Positions 1-7,951 of a stretch of 17,211 bases of DNA are shown here, one piece after another; position 1 is the first letter of the stretch, and every line of letters starts with the position of its first letter. Under the pieces are notes generated by a model. The model had not been told where the DNA came from. It worked only from the letters and a program-made list of their open reading frames with translations, and did no database searches. Source of the stretch: Bacteroidales bacterium (lineage in GTDB: Bacteria; Bacteroidota; Bacteroidia; Bacteroidales; UBA7960); contig SLOR01000208.1 in the NCBI GenBank assembly GCA_007132395.1, forward strand, positions 1 through 17,211, read 5' to 3'. The translations under genes were made by a program, and so were the position numbers.

Positions 1-25
1 CAGAAAGGGAAATAAGGTATCCGGC

Positions 26-1297
26 TTACCTGGGTTTATACATAAGCAGGCTAAGTTTATCAGGGTCGAATACCTCCATAGCCACTTCCCTTAACTCCGC
101 TGCAGATACAATTTCAATCTTCTCGTATATCTGCTCCAGGGTATCAATTTTATTGTAAAGCAAAACGCTTTTGCCCAGCGACAGCATCTCGTTAACATTG
201 GACTCAAAAGAAATGGCCACCTGTCCCTGCAGCTGTTGCTTGGCTCTTTTGAGCTGCAGGCTGCCCAGGGTCTTCTCTCTTAGCAATGTCAGTTCCCGCA
301 GCACCAGCGCCACGGCCTTATCAATAAAGAGGTGATCTGTACCCAGATACACACAAAACAAGCCTGTATCGGAATAGGGCTGATAGTGGCTTTCAATATT
401 ATAGCACAGTCCATGCTTTTCTCGCACCGCCATGTTGAGCCTGGAGTTAAGCCCGGGGCCACCCAGGATATTGTTAAGCAATATCATTGCCGTTTTATTC
501 TGGTGGCTAACACCAAAAGACTCATTGCCCAACATGCAGTGCACCTGATGATTACGACGCTTTACAATCTTGTCCTGTGCGGCATAGTCGGTAAAACGTT
601 TGCGGGGGGTTTGCCTTGAGCTGGCAGGAAACACACCAAAGTATCGCTCGGCCATTCGTACCAACTTGCGAAAATCAATCCTGCCCACCGAAGAGATTAC
701 CATTTCATCGGTAGCATAGTTTCTCTGGATAAATTCGAAAATATGGTTGCGGTTAAATTTTTTCAAATGCCGGGGTGTGCCCAGGATGTTTGCCCCCAGA
801 GGGTGATCGCGGTATACGAGATTGTCGAAGTCATCAAAAATCTGCTCACCCGGACTATCTTTATAGGAATTGATTTCATCAATTACCACATCTTTCTCCT
901 TGATTATCTCCTTTTCCGGAAAAACAGAGTGGAAAACGATATCGGAAATCAAATCCATACAACGCCCATAGTGGGTATGCATAAAGGATGCATAAACACA
1001 AGTGTCTTCCTTGCCGGTGTAGGCATTGATTTCCCCACCCACATTTTCCATGTGACTGAGAATATGATAGGCTTTCCTTTTTTGGGTTCCTTTAAAAATA
1101 AGGTGTTCAATAAAGTGAGCCAGCCCCTGCTCAGCAGGGAGTTCGTCGCGTGAGCCGGCGTTGATGGTAAGTCCGCAATGGGCTACCAGACTATCAACGG
1201 GCTTGTGTACCAACCTTATTCCATTGGATAAAGTGTGGGTATAATATTGCATATCAGAAACAGGATTCCCCTTAAAGACGGGTGTAATTTGCATCAT
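26..1297 (-). CDS. M16 family zinc metallopeptidase (processing-peptidase-like)
   Basis: This is a 423-residue M16 (insulinase/mitochondrial processing peptidase type) protease. The inverted zinc motif HFIEH is visible (His61, Glu64, His65), and the third zinc ligand Glu141 lies 76 residues after His65 in DEINSYKD, the family's usual spacing, so it should be catalytically active. The length fits a one-repeat M16 subunit: an N-terminal catalytic half and a C-terminal inactive half containing NILGGPGLNSRL and the typical R/Y region (VREKHGLCYNI). No signal peptide is seen, so it is probably cytoplasmic; the substrate is unknown. The first ATG overlaps the def stop codon (ATGA), suggesting translational coupling. 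An internal ATG at 1252 (protein beginning MQYYTHTLSNGIRL) fits the usual N-terminus of family members better, so the true start may be 1252. It is the last gene of the ruvX-def-protease cluster visible here. Confidence 0.93.
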   Translation of the reverse strand: MMQITPVFKGNPVSDMQYYTHTLSNGIRLVHKPVDSLVAHCGLTINAGSRDELPAEQGLAHFIEHLIFKGTQKRKAYHILSHMENVGGEINAYTGKEDTCVYASFMHTHYGRCMDLISDIVFHSVFPEKEIIKEKDVVIDEINSYKDSPGEQIFDDFDNLVYRDHPLGANILGTPRHLKKFNRNHIFEFIQRNYATDEMVISSVGRIDFRKLVRMAERYFGVFPASSRQTPRKRFTDYAAQDKIVKRRNHQVHCMLGNESFGVSHQNKTAMILLNNILGGPGLNSRLNMAVREKHGLCYNIESHYQPYSDTGLFCVYLGTDHLFIDKAVALVLRELTLLREKTLGSLQLKRAKQQLQGQVAISFESNVNEMLSLGKSVLLYNKIDTLEQIYEKIEIVSAAELREVAMEVFDPDKLSLLMYKPR

Positions 1298-1854
1298 TTG
1301 CGCTGGGCAAATTTCATTTTATACGTAGGATTTACCGCACCCTTCACGATGTTATTAAGTTTGCTTTTGATGAGCCTGCGTTTCAGCGGCGAAATGCGGT
1401 CTACAAATACAATCCCTTCAATGTGATCATATTCGTGCTGAATAATGCGGGCTGCGAGCCCACCAAATACAGTTTCGTGAGTCTGGAAGTTTTCGTCTTC
1501 ATACCTGATGCGAATAATGGGCTTGCGTGCCACATCTTCGCGCAGGTCAGGAAAGCTGAGACACCCTTCATTAAAAAACCACTCCTCCCCTTTCTCTTCA
1601 ATAATTTGGGCATTGATAAAAACCTTTTTAAAGTCCTTCAAGTCTTTCTGCTCCTCCTCAAACGGGCTTGCATCAATTACAAAAAGCCTTATGGGCTTGC
1701 CAATCTGTGGCGCTGCCAGGCCTACACCAGCGGCATTATACATGGTTTCCCACATATTGTCAATTAATTCTGTCAACCCGGGGTAGCTGGCATCAATATC
1801 GCCGGCTTTTTGTTTAAGCACCGGGCTTCCATATCCTACAATTGGTAATATCAT
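1294..1854 (-). CDS. def: Peptide deformylase
   Basis: This enzyme removes the N-formyl group from the initiator methionine of nascent proteins in the cytoplasm. All three deformylase motifs are present and intact: GVGLAAPQIG (residues 43-52), EGCLSFP (96-102, metal ligand Cys98) and QHEYDH (139-144, metal ligands His140 and His144, catalytic Glu141). The start at 1854 gives MILPIVGYGSPVL, the usual deformylase N-terminus, and a 186-residue protein of normal length; an upstream in-frame ATG at 1872 would add six residues with no family support. It lies 28 bases downstream of ruvX, and its stop codon overlaps the start of the M16 protease by 4 bases, so the three genes are probably one transcript. 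Confidence 0.97.
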   Translation of the reverse strand: MILPIVGYGSPVLKQKAGDIDASYPGLTELIDNMWETMYNAAGVGLAAPQIGKPIRLFVIDASPFEEEQKDLKDFKKVFINAQIIEEKGEEWFFNEGCLSFPDLREDVARKPIIRIRYEDENFQTHETVFGGLAARIIQHEYDHIEGIVFVDRISPLKRRLIKSKLNNIVKGAVNPTYKMKFAQRK

Positions 1855-1882
1855 CTTAAAATAATGTAACAATAAATCTTTT

Positions 1883-2314
1883 TTATTTTTGAGAGTTCTG
1901 ATGGGCTTTCAACTGCATATACGATTGCAGGATAAGGGTAGCACTGATAGTGTCAACCAGCTCTTTATTCTGTCTTTTCTTTTTGCCCAGCCCTGCGTCA
2001 ATCATGGTTTGAAAGGCCATTTGAGAGGTAAAGCGTTCATCCATCCTGTCAACAACAGTGTGAGGGAATTGTTTCCTGATATGCTTTACAAAAGGCTCAA
2101 TAAACCGGGAGGCGTCGGAGGCCTGGTTTTTCATGTCGCGGGGTTCTCCTATCACGATACAATCCACCTTTTCGCGTGCGAGATACTCCTTTAGAAAGGC
2201 AATTACATCTTTCACGTGCAAAGTGGTAAGGCCGGTAGCAATAATCCTGTTTTCGTCGGTAACAGCAATCCCCACCCTTTTCTGGCCATAATCGATAGCC
2301 ATGATTCGTCCCAT
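1883..2314 (-). CDS. ruvX: Putative pre-16S rRNA nuclease / Holliday junction resolvase RuvX (YqgF)
   Basis: This is a 143-residue RNase H-fold protein of the YqgF/RuvX family, implicated in 5' maturation of 16S rRNA and, in some bacteria, Holliday junction resolution. The N-terminal motif DYGQKRVGIAVTD carries the first acidic residue (Asp8), IGEPRDMKNQ and DERFTS (Asp92, Glu93) carry the middle motif, and VDTISATLILQSY carries the last (Asp121), so the active site looks complete. The reading frame stays open upstream to an ATG at 2437, but the extra 41 residues have no family support and would overlap the promoter region. The ATG at 2314, giving MGRIMAIDYG, matches the family. It is the first gene of the minus-strand operon with def and the M16 protease, and is divergent from ftsK. 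Confidence 0.95.
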   Translation of the reverse strand: MGRIMAIDYGQKRVGIAVTDENRIIATGLTTLHVKDVIAFLKEYLAREKVDCIVIGEPRDMKNQASDASRFIEPFVKHIRKQFPHTVVDRMDERFTSQMAFQTMIDAGLGKKKRQNKELVDTISATLILQSYMQLKAHQNSQK

Positions 2315-2341
2315 AGTAAAACCCTGTTTTAAAAAACCTTG

Positions 2342-2349
2342 CAAAGATA
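2342..2349 (-). promoter_or_regulatory. Bacteroidota -7 promoter box for ruvX-def-protease operon
   Basis: The minus strand reads TATCTTTGCA here, an exact match to the Bacteroidota -7 consensus TAnnTTTG. It ends 27 bases before the ruvX ATG. A TTG on the minus strand at 2369-2367 lies 17 bases upstream, slightly closer than the usual 19-21 for the -33 element, so the -33 assignment is weak. Confidence 0.6.
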
Positions 2350-2394
2350 AGCATTTTAAATGTGAGCAAGGAAGTTGAAAGTCGGGGGTTGCAA

Positions 2395-2411
2395 TAGTTT
2401 TGCTAATTTTG
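2395..2411 (+). promoter_or_regulatory. Tandem -7 promoter boxes for ftsK
   Basis: Two consecutive matches to TAnnTTTG occur on the plus strand: TAGTTTTG at 2395-2402 and TAATTTTG at 2404-2411, each followed by GC. They lie 26-35 bases before the ftsK ATG. A TTG at 2375-2377 is 17 bases upstream of the first box; no good -33 element is seen for the second. Either or both could drive ftsK-lolA. Confidence 0.5.
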
Positions 2412-2437
2412 CGTTTAGAAAAGTAATCCGGTAACAT

Positions 2438-5014
2438 ATGCGTAAGAAAAACGGCAATGCCGCCAAGAACACCTTCAAACCCAAAGCATCAGCAGAAAAA
2501 ATACCCAAAGACGATTTAAAAGGGAATGAAATCACTTTTAAAAAGTTTTTCACCTCTTTCAAAGATCAGAGGTGGCGAAAAATATTCGGCCTGCTGCTTA
2601 TTATCATTTCCATTTATCTTTTTCTGGCTTTTACATCCTACATGGGCAACTGGCGATGGGATGAAAGCATAACAGACCAGAAATCATTCAACATGGAGTT
2701 GCTGCTCGACAGCACCATACAGCCACAGAACATGATGGGACGCCTGGGTGCCATAACAGGCTACCTGTTCATAAAGGAATGGTTTGGTATTGCTTCGTTT
2801 TTATTTCCGTTTATCTTTTTCCTGCTGGGCTTTAAGCTGCTCACACGAATTGCACTGCTACCCATTTGGAAAACCACACGCTACAGCTTCTTCTCTCTCG
2901 TCTGGTTTTCTGTTGCTCTGGCTTATTTGTTTACCTCCTCCGACGGGAAGTCCTTTTCTGAGTTCGGGGAGTTGTTGGGCGGAACATTCGGCTACCAGAG
3001 CAACGTATGGCTCAATGGCATTTTCGGCAAAGTAGGTGCCGGACTGATTATTCTTTTTGCCATGGCAAGTTTCCTTATCGTGGTATTTAACCTAAATTCC
3101 TATCATTTCAAATCATTTATGGCACTGCTGCAAAAGGGAGTACCCGCGGAAGACAAAGCCCAGGATGATGAAGAAGCAAATCAAGTGCAGGACGAATTTG
3201 CTGAAGATGAGTTAACAGAGGAAGACGCCATGAGTTTAGAAGAAAGTGAGCTGGATTCGGAAATGGCCATCATTGAAAAAATCAAAAACAAGGGAAGTCA
3301 GGAAGATACCGACGACAGCTTTTTCGAATACAATGTTGCCGAACAGAATGATAACGAAGGACCGCAGGCGTCATCTACCCCGGAGAATGCAGAAAAAGTA
3401 CCCGACCTGGAAATTGAGATTGCCGACGACAGCAAAATCAGCAACAGTAACTACCAGGCCATTGACGACCCATCAGCCGGGGCAGCCTCAGACCCCCATG
3501 CAGAGTTGGGCGATTATGACCCCACCCTTGACCTTTCCAACTTTAAGTTCCCGCCCGTGGAGCTTCTTGACGATTATGGCAACAGCACCATCAGGGTGGA
3601 TAAGGAAGAACTGGAAGCCAACAAGAATAAAATCCTGGATACCCTGAAGAATTACTCCATCCAGATTGACAAAATTAAAGCCACTATCGGCCCTACTGTA
3701 ACCCTTTACGAAATTGTGCCGGCTGCCGGAGTACGTATCTCCAAAATCCGCAACCTGGAAGACGACATTGCGCTGAGCCTTTCGGCCCTGGGCATCCGGA
3801 TTATTGCACCTATCCCCGGGCGAGGCACCATTGGCATTGAAGTACCCAACAGCAAGCCCGAAATAGTATCAATGAAGGGCATCCTGGGTAGTGAGAAATT
3901 TAAAAATTCGGGCTTTGAGCTGCCCATCGCCCTGGGAAAAACCATTGCCAACGAAACCTATATCACCGACCTTACCAAAATGCCCCACCTGCTTATGGCT
4001 GGTGCCACCGGGCAGGGAAAATCAGTTGGGCTGAACGCCATCCTGGCATCCATCATTTACAAAAAACATCCGGCCTACGTGAAATTCGTGCTGGTTGACC
4101 CCAAAAAGGTGGAACTGAACTTGTTCTCTAAAATTGAAAGACACTACCTGGCCAAGCTGCCCGACTCGGAAGAAGCTATTATTACTGATACGCGCAAGGT
4201 AGTACGCACCCTCAATTCGCTGTGCATTGAAATGGATAATCGTTATGACTTGCTGAAAAGCGCTCAGGTTCGTAACATCAAGGAATACAATGCCAAATTT
4301 ATCAGCCGCAGGCTTAACCCCAACGATGGGCACCAGTTTTTTCCCTACATTGTGTTGATAATTGACGAATTTGCCGACCTTATAATGACGGCAGGCAAAG
4401 AGATAGAACTCCCCATTGCCCGCCTGGCTCAGCTGGCGCGTGCGGTGGGCATCCACCTGATAATTGCCACCCAAAGGCCCTCGGTAAACATTATCACGGG
4501 TATGATTAAAGCCAACTTCCCGGCCCGTATGGCATTCAGGGTTACCTCCAAAATCGACTCCCGCACCATCCTTGATACAGGAGGCGCCGACCAGCTCATT
4601 GGCCGGGGCGATATGCTGCTGTCAACCGGAAGTGATCTGCTGCGTTTGCAGTGTGCCTTTATCGACACCCCTGAGATAGAAAGAATCACCGAATTTATCG
4701 GTTCACAGAGGGCCTATCCCAGTGCCTTTATGTTGCCTGAAGTAGCAGATGAGGAAGGTGGAGACATGGAAGACTTTGATCCTTCTGAACGCGATGAACT
4801 ATTTGAAGATGCCGCCAGGGTAATAGTGGCCACCCAGCAAGGATCAACCTCCCTGCTGCAAAGAAAACTAAAACTGGGCTACAACCGCGCCGGCAGAATC
4901 ATCGACCAGCTCGAAGCGGCAGGCATTGTTGGACCCTTCGAAGGAAGCAAGGCCAGGGAAGTGAAAATTAAGGATGAAATGACTTTGGAACAAATTTTGA
5001 GAAGTAACCACTAA
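2438..5014 (+). CDS. ftsK: DNA translocase FtsK
   Basis: FtsK is a septum-anchored hexameric ATPase that pumps DNA to clear and resolve chromosome termini at division. This 858-residue protein has the full architecture: about four N-terminal membrane helices (roughly residues 49-67, 110-134, 148-165 and 195-217), an acidic Glu/Asp-rich linker (about 235-380), a RecA-like motor with Walker A GATGQGKS (522-529) and Walker B VLIIDEFADLI (Asp643, Glu644), and a C-terminal winged-helix gamma domain (about 806-844, LGYNRAGRIIDQLEAAGIVG) that in relatives reads polar KOPS sites. The linker is short compared with E. coli FtsK and closer to SpoIIIE/SftA-size proteins. The ATG lies 26 bases after a -7 box. 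A LolA-like gene follows 21 bases downstream and is probably cotranscribed. Confidence 0.97.
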   Translation: MRKKNGNAAKNTFKPKASAEKIPKDDLKGNEITFKKFFTSFKDQRWRKIFGLLLIIISIYLFLAFTSYMGNWRWDESITDQKSFNMELLLDSTIQPQNMMGRLGAITGYLFIKEWFGIASFLFPFIFFLLGFKLLTRIALLPIWKTTRYSFFSLVWFSVALAYLFTSSDGKSFSEFGELLGGTFGYQSNVWLNGIFGKVGAGLIILFAMASFLIVVFNLNSYHFKSFMALLQKGVPAEDKAQDDEEANQVQDEFAEDELTEEDAMSLEESELDSEMAIIEKIKNKGSQEDTDDSFFEYNVAEQNDNEGPQASSTPENAEKVPDLEIEIADDSKISNSNYQAIDDPSAGAASDPHAELGDYDPTLDLSNFKFPPVELLDDYGNSTIRVDKEELEANKNKILDTLKNYSIQIDKIKATIGPTVTLYEIVPAAGVRISKIRNLEDDIALSLSALGIRIIAPIPGRGTIGIEVPNSKPEIVSMKGILGSEKFKNSGFELPIALGKTIANETYITDLTKMPHLLMAGATGQGKSVGLNAILASIIYKKHPAYVKFVLVDPKKVELNLFSKIERHYLAKLPDSEEAIITDTRKVVRTLNSLCIEMDNRYDLLKSAQVRNIKEYNAKFISRRLNPNDGHQFFPYIVLIIDEFADLIMTAGKEIELPIARLAQLARAVGIHLIIATQRPSVNIITGMIKANFPARMAFRVTSKIDSRTILDTGGADQLIGRGDMLLSTGSDLLRLQCAFIDTPEIERITEFIGSQRAYPSAFMLPEVADEEGGDMEDFDPSERDELFEDAARVIVATQQGSTSLLQRKLKLGYNRAGRIIDQLEAAGIVGPFEGSKAREVKIKDEMTLEQILRSNH

Positions 5015-5035
5015 AAACTAATTAAGCCTATTACT

Positions 5036-5701
5036 ATGAACAAATTAACAACCATAAGCCTGTGTTTCTTATTTTTAACCACTGCCACCCTTTCGGCACA
5101 AAATGCACACGAACCAAGGGCAGAGCAGATGGCAACCGAAATGCTTACCCGCGCCAGTGAAAAAGTTAAAAGTTTCACCAGCATGGAGATTGAGTTTTCT
5201 TATGAAATGGAAAATTCAGCCATGGGCATCAGCGAAAGCATGAGTGGGAAGCTGCTCGCTAAAGGCGACAAGTACCGCATGATTGTTGGCGATAATGTTT
5301 TTATTTCGGATGGAGAAACCGTTTGGAACTACCTTGACGACCTTTACGAAATTCACATCAACTACGTTGAAAACATGGAAGGTGGCCTTACCCCTACAGC
5401 TTTGCTGGAAAACTTTGAGGATGAATACAGGGGGAAATATATCCGCCAGGAAGCCCACAAAGGCAAAACCGTAAACATTATCGACCTTGTGCCCACCACG
5501 CCCCAGTCGTTTTTTAAATACCGTGTAGCAATCGATGCTGCCGACGATATGATTATTTATACCATTGCCTACGATCGCCACGGTGGCACCTACACCTATT
5601 CTCTGGACAAAGTTCTCACCAATCACAATATCAGCGATGCAGTTTTTGTTTTCAACAAAGACGAGTTTCCTTCAGACATCGACATTATAGACATGAGATA
5701 G
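5036..5701 (+). CDS. LolA-like outer-membrane lipoprotein carrier protein
   Basis: This is a 221-residue exported protein of the LolA-like family, whose best-known member ferries lipoproteins across the periplasm to the outer membrane. The N-terminus is a clear type I signal peptide (MNKLTTISLCFLFLTTATLSA, likely cut after Ala21). The mature part shows the LolA pattern: an early region FTSMEIEFSYEM, successive beta strands with SGKLLAKGDKYRM, VFISDGETVWNYL, and the late KYRVAIDAADDMIIYTI and FVFNKDEFPSDIDIIDMR. Membership is judged from this pattern, not from a search, and Bacteroidota carry several LolA-like paralogues, so whether this is the primary LolA is uncertain. It follows ftsK by 21 bases and is followed by a probable bidirectional terminator. 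Confidence 0.9.
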   Translation: MNKLTTISLCFLFLTTATLSAQNAHEPRAEQMATEMLTRASEKVKSFTSMEIEFSYEMENSAMGISESMSGKLLAKGDKYRMIVGDNVFISDGETVWNYLDDLYEIHINYVENMEGGLTPTALLENFEDEYRGKYIRQEAHKGKTVNIIDLVPTTPQSFFKYRVAIDAADDMIIYTIAYDRHGGTYTYSLDKVLTNHNISDAVFVFNKDEFPSDIDIIDMR

Positions 5702-5720
5702 CACGTCATTCAGTGAAATA

Positions 5721-5767
5721 AAAAAACGGGGAAGAAATTACTAATGGTTTCTCCCCTGTTTTTTTTT
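5721..5767. terminator. Bidirectional rho-independent terminator
   Basis: An inverted repeat with arms AAAAAACGGGGAAGAAA and TTTCTCCCCTGTTTTTTT encloses a loop of about 10 bases, with one or two small bulges. An A-tract on the left and T-tract on the right make it usable on both strands. It sits between the convergent lolA (plus) and LysM protein (minus) genes, exactly where a shared terminator is expected. Confidence 0.85.
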
Positions 5768-5780
5768 GTAAAGCTTAAGC

Positions 5781-7901
5781 TTAATTGAGCCTTTCTGCCT
5801 GTTGTTGCTTTGACTCTTTCACATTTCGCATGCGGAAATTTTCATACCGGATTAAATACACGTACTTGTTCTCCCATCCACCCTGTTCTCCGCGGCTTTT
5901 TTGAAACCAGAAAGGACTGTCGGCGGTATGGGTTTCATTGATAAGATTCGTACATTTCCAGAACTCACTGCCATACTGATGCAGGGCGCTAAAGAAGAAC
6001 ATACCGGTATTTACGGCTCTGAAAGCCAGCGTTCCCGGCTCAACATGGTTTTGTTTGCGAAACTGGCGCACAAAATCAATATTATGTTTTTTATCGTAAT
6101 CAATAAAATCGGCATTGAAAAGGTGCACGCGGATGTTTTGCATGTAACGGTAATCCATAGCCCTGTATCCTCTCCATTGCGGTACCCCGAAAACCGTTAG
6201 GTCAAAGGTATCTCTAATCATGTTTAGCTGGCGGGCATAGTCCGGAATAATAGCTTCGCCCCCCATAAGCGTAACAAGTACATTTCTGCGATTAGTGTCC
6301 AACCTGGATTTTACAGAATCCATGCCGTTGCGCGAATACACCAGCTCGGTGATATTATCGCGTTGCAGGTATTTCTGCATCTGCGAGGTTGTGGTATCAT
6401 GCCGACGTACCTGCATCAGACTATCATTCAACACGTAAACATTAGTTAGCCGTTCACCCACGTAAACCCCGTTGAAAAAATAGCCATCAATCCTTGCAAG
6501 ATTAACACTGTCGCGGTAATACTGCTGGTAGTTCAACTCAGTATTGAGCGTATTCTTATAACCCCTGATAAGGTCAATAACTCCCGGCTGGTTGTTATGA
6601 ACAAGAATGATATTGTCGTCGGCGTGGTTTTCTGCCACGTAAAGCGCCATATCGTTTACCTGCGTTTGCATAGAAGGTGTGGCCTGAAACATATTGGGGA
6701 ATCGTGCCACCATGTTATTATCTTCCCAGTGCAGCGGAGAAATAATGGGGATTTTGCGTGAACGGGCAAATTCGGCCACAATCTCGAATGTATTGGTGTG
6801 AAACGGCCCGATAATCAGATCCATCTGCTGTACTTCAGGTCTACGCAATACGGTTCTGGCTTTAACCGGGGTATTGCACACATCATATACACTCAATCTG
6901 ATATCAATACCCATTGCTCTGGCTGAATCCACGGCAAGTTTCAATCCCTGATAATACTCCATGTAAGTAAATGCGGGGTGACGGGGGTTGGAAAGCGGAT
7001 TCCCGGCCTCCTCTTGCTCATTTGTTGTTAGTTGCTCAAGATAAAGTGGTATCATCAAAGCCACATTGTAATGGCTTTTGTGGGATGGCTCATGACAATA
7101 AGGGTCAACCTCAAGGGCTTCATATACAACACCCGGTCTTGACTCTTCCTCTATTTTTTCCTGCAGGAACGGAGGTTGCTGAACTGCCTTGCCGCCAAGG
7201 GGAATCTTAAGTCGTTGCCCGGCTTTCAGGCCATCTTCCAGTTCGGGGTTAAACTTCTCCAGTTCTTCGATGGAAACATTGAACTCCCTGGAAATGGAAA
7301 ACAGTGTTTGCCCGGGAGGTACCGCATATTCGAGATAATTAACCACCGATTCGGTTTTCCTGGGGATACGCAATTCCATATTGGGTCTTAACCCCTGACG
7401 GGCATCAGGGTTGTACTCCAGAATTTCCTCCATACTCACGTCGTAGGTTCTGGAAATCCCATACAGAGTTTCTCTTCTTCTTACCTGGTGACTTACAAAG
7501 GTGGTTTCTTCCTGCACTTGCTCTCTTACCTGCCTTTCTGCCTGGTATTGCTTAACGGGAATGCGAATAAGCTGATCATAACGCAGGCCATGTTCACGTA
7601 TTTCCGGGTTCTCTCTGCGTATATCTTCCTCAGTTACATTATAGGCCCTGGCGATGGAGAAAAGGGTCTGCCCCTGCAAAACAGCATGAAAGAAATACTC
7701 TTTGCCATCAACCCGCTGTATGGTTGTACTGCGGTTTACCACGCCCACGGGTTCCTGCGCCTGAACAGCAGAAAACAGGCCGGTAACTGCCAAAACCAAA
7801 ATTAACAATATGCGATTCGTTAACACTTTTCCGGTCTTTAATGAATAAATGTGATTTAAATGAATGCCGGCACTTCCAATGTTTTTTCTTTTAAAATGCA
7901 T
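5781..7901 (-). CDS. LysM-repeat protein with type 1 periplasmic-binding (LivJ/LpoA-like) domain
   Basis: This 706-residue envelope protein begins with a signal sequence (RILLILVLAVTGLFSAVQA, likely cut after Ala48). Three LysM repeats follow: about residues 70-116, 136-181 and 190-235, each with the G/R-x-T-L-F/Y-x-I-S/A core and a closing IPV/IPR/IPL. LysM repeats bind peptidoglycan glycans. After a short Pro/Glu linker, residues about 278-690 resemble a type 1 periplasmic-binding fold (YNVALMIPLYLEQ; YYQGLKLAVDSARAMGIDI; VQQMDLIIGPFHTN; KIPIISPLHWEDNN; NVLVTLMGGEAIIPDYARQL). The role is unknown; a cell-wall-bound sensor or an LpoA-like synthase regulator are possibilities. The start is uncertain: the ATG at 7901 gives an unusually long 25-residue leader before the signal peptide, while a GTG at 7826, preceded by GGAAAA, gives a standard one. 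It lies 50 bases downstream of guaA on the same strand. Confidence 0.88.
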   Translation of the reverse strand: MHFKRKNIGSAGIHLNHIYSLKTGKVLTNRILLILVLAVTGLFSAVQAQEPVGVVNRSTTIQRVDGKEYFFHAVLQGQTLFSIARAYNVTEEDIRRENPEIREHGLRYDQLIRIPVKQYQAERQVREQVQEETTFVSHQVRRRETLYGISRTYDVSMEEILEYNPDARQGLRPNMELRIPRKTESVVNYLEYAVPPGQTLFSISREFNVSIEELEKFNPELEDGLKAGQRLKIPLGGKAVQQPPFLQEKIEEESRPGVVYEALEVDPYCHEPSHKSHYNVALMIPLYLEQLTTNEQEEAGNPLSNPRHPAFTYMEYYQGLKLAVDSARAMGIDIRLSVYDVCNTPVKARTVLRRPEVQQMDLIIGPFHTNTFEIVAEFARSRKIPIISPLHWEDNNMVARFPNMFQATPSMQTQVNDMALYVAENHADDNIILVHNNQPGVIDLIRGYKNTLNTELNYQQYYRDSVNLARIDGYFFNGVYVGERLTNVYVLNDSLMQVRRHDTTTSQMQKYLQRDNITELVYSRNGMDSVKSRLDTNRRNVLVTLMGGEAIIPDYARQLNMIRDTFDLTVFGVPQWRGYRAMDYRYMQNIRVHLFNADFIDYDKKHNIDFVRQFRKQNHVEPGTLAFRAVNTGMFFFSALHQYGSEFWKCTNLINETHTADSPFWFQKSRGEQGGWENKYVYLIRYENFRMRNVKESKQQQAERLN

Positions 7902-7951
7902 CCGGATACATCACGATAATAACTCCTGTTTATTGCAAATGAGGGAAATTA

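Noticed and set aside
2315..2437. Upstream extension of ruvX to the ATG at 2437
   Set aside because: The extra 41 residues do not match the family and would cover the divergent promoter boxes; ATG 2314 fits the usual N-terminus.
4022..4474. A 150-codon open frame on the minus strand
   Set aside because: It is antisense to the FtsK motor domain, whose plus-strand motifs are unmistakable.
5771..5782. 12-base palindrome AAGCTTAAGCTT next to the LysM protein stop
   Set aside because: Short AT-rich palindromes like this are expected by chance, and nothing around it suggests a binding site.
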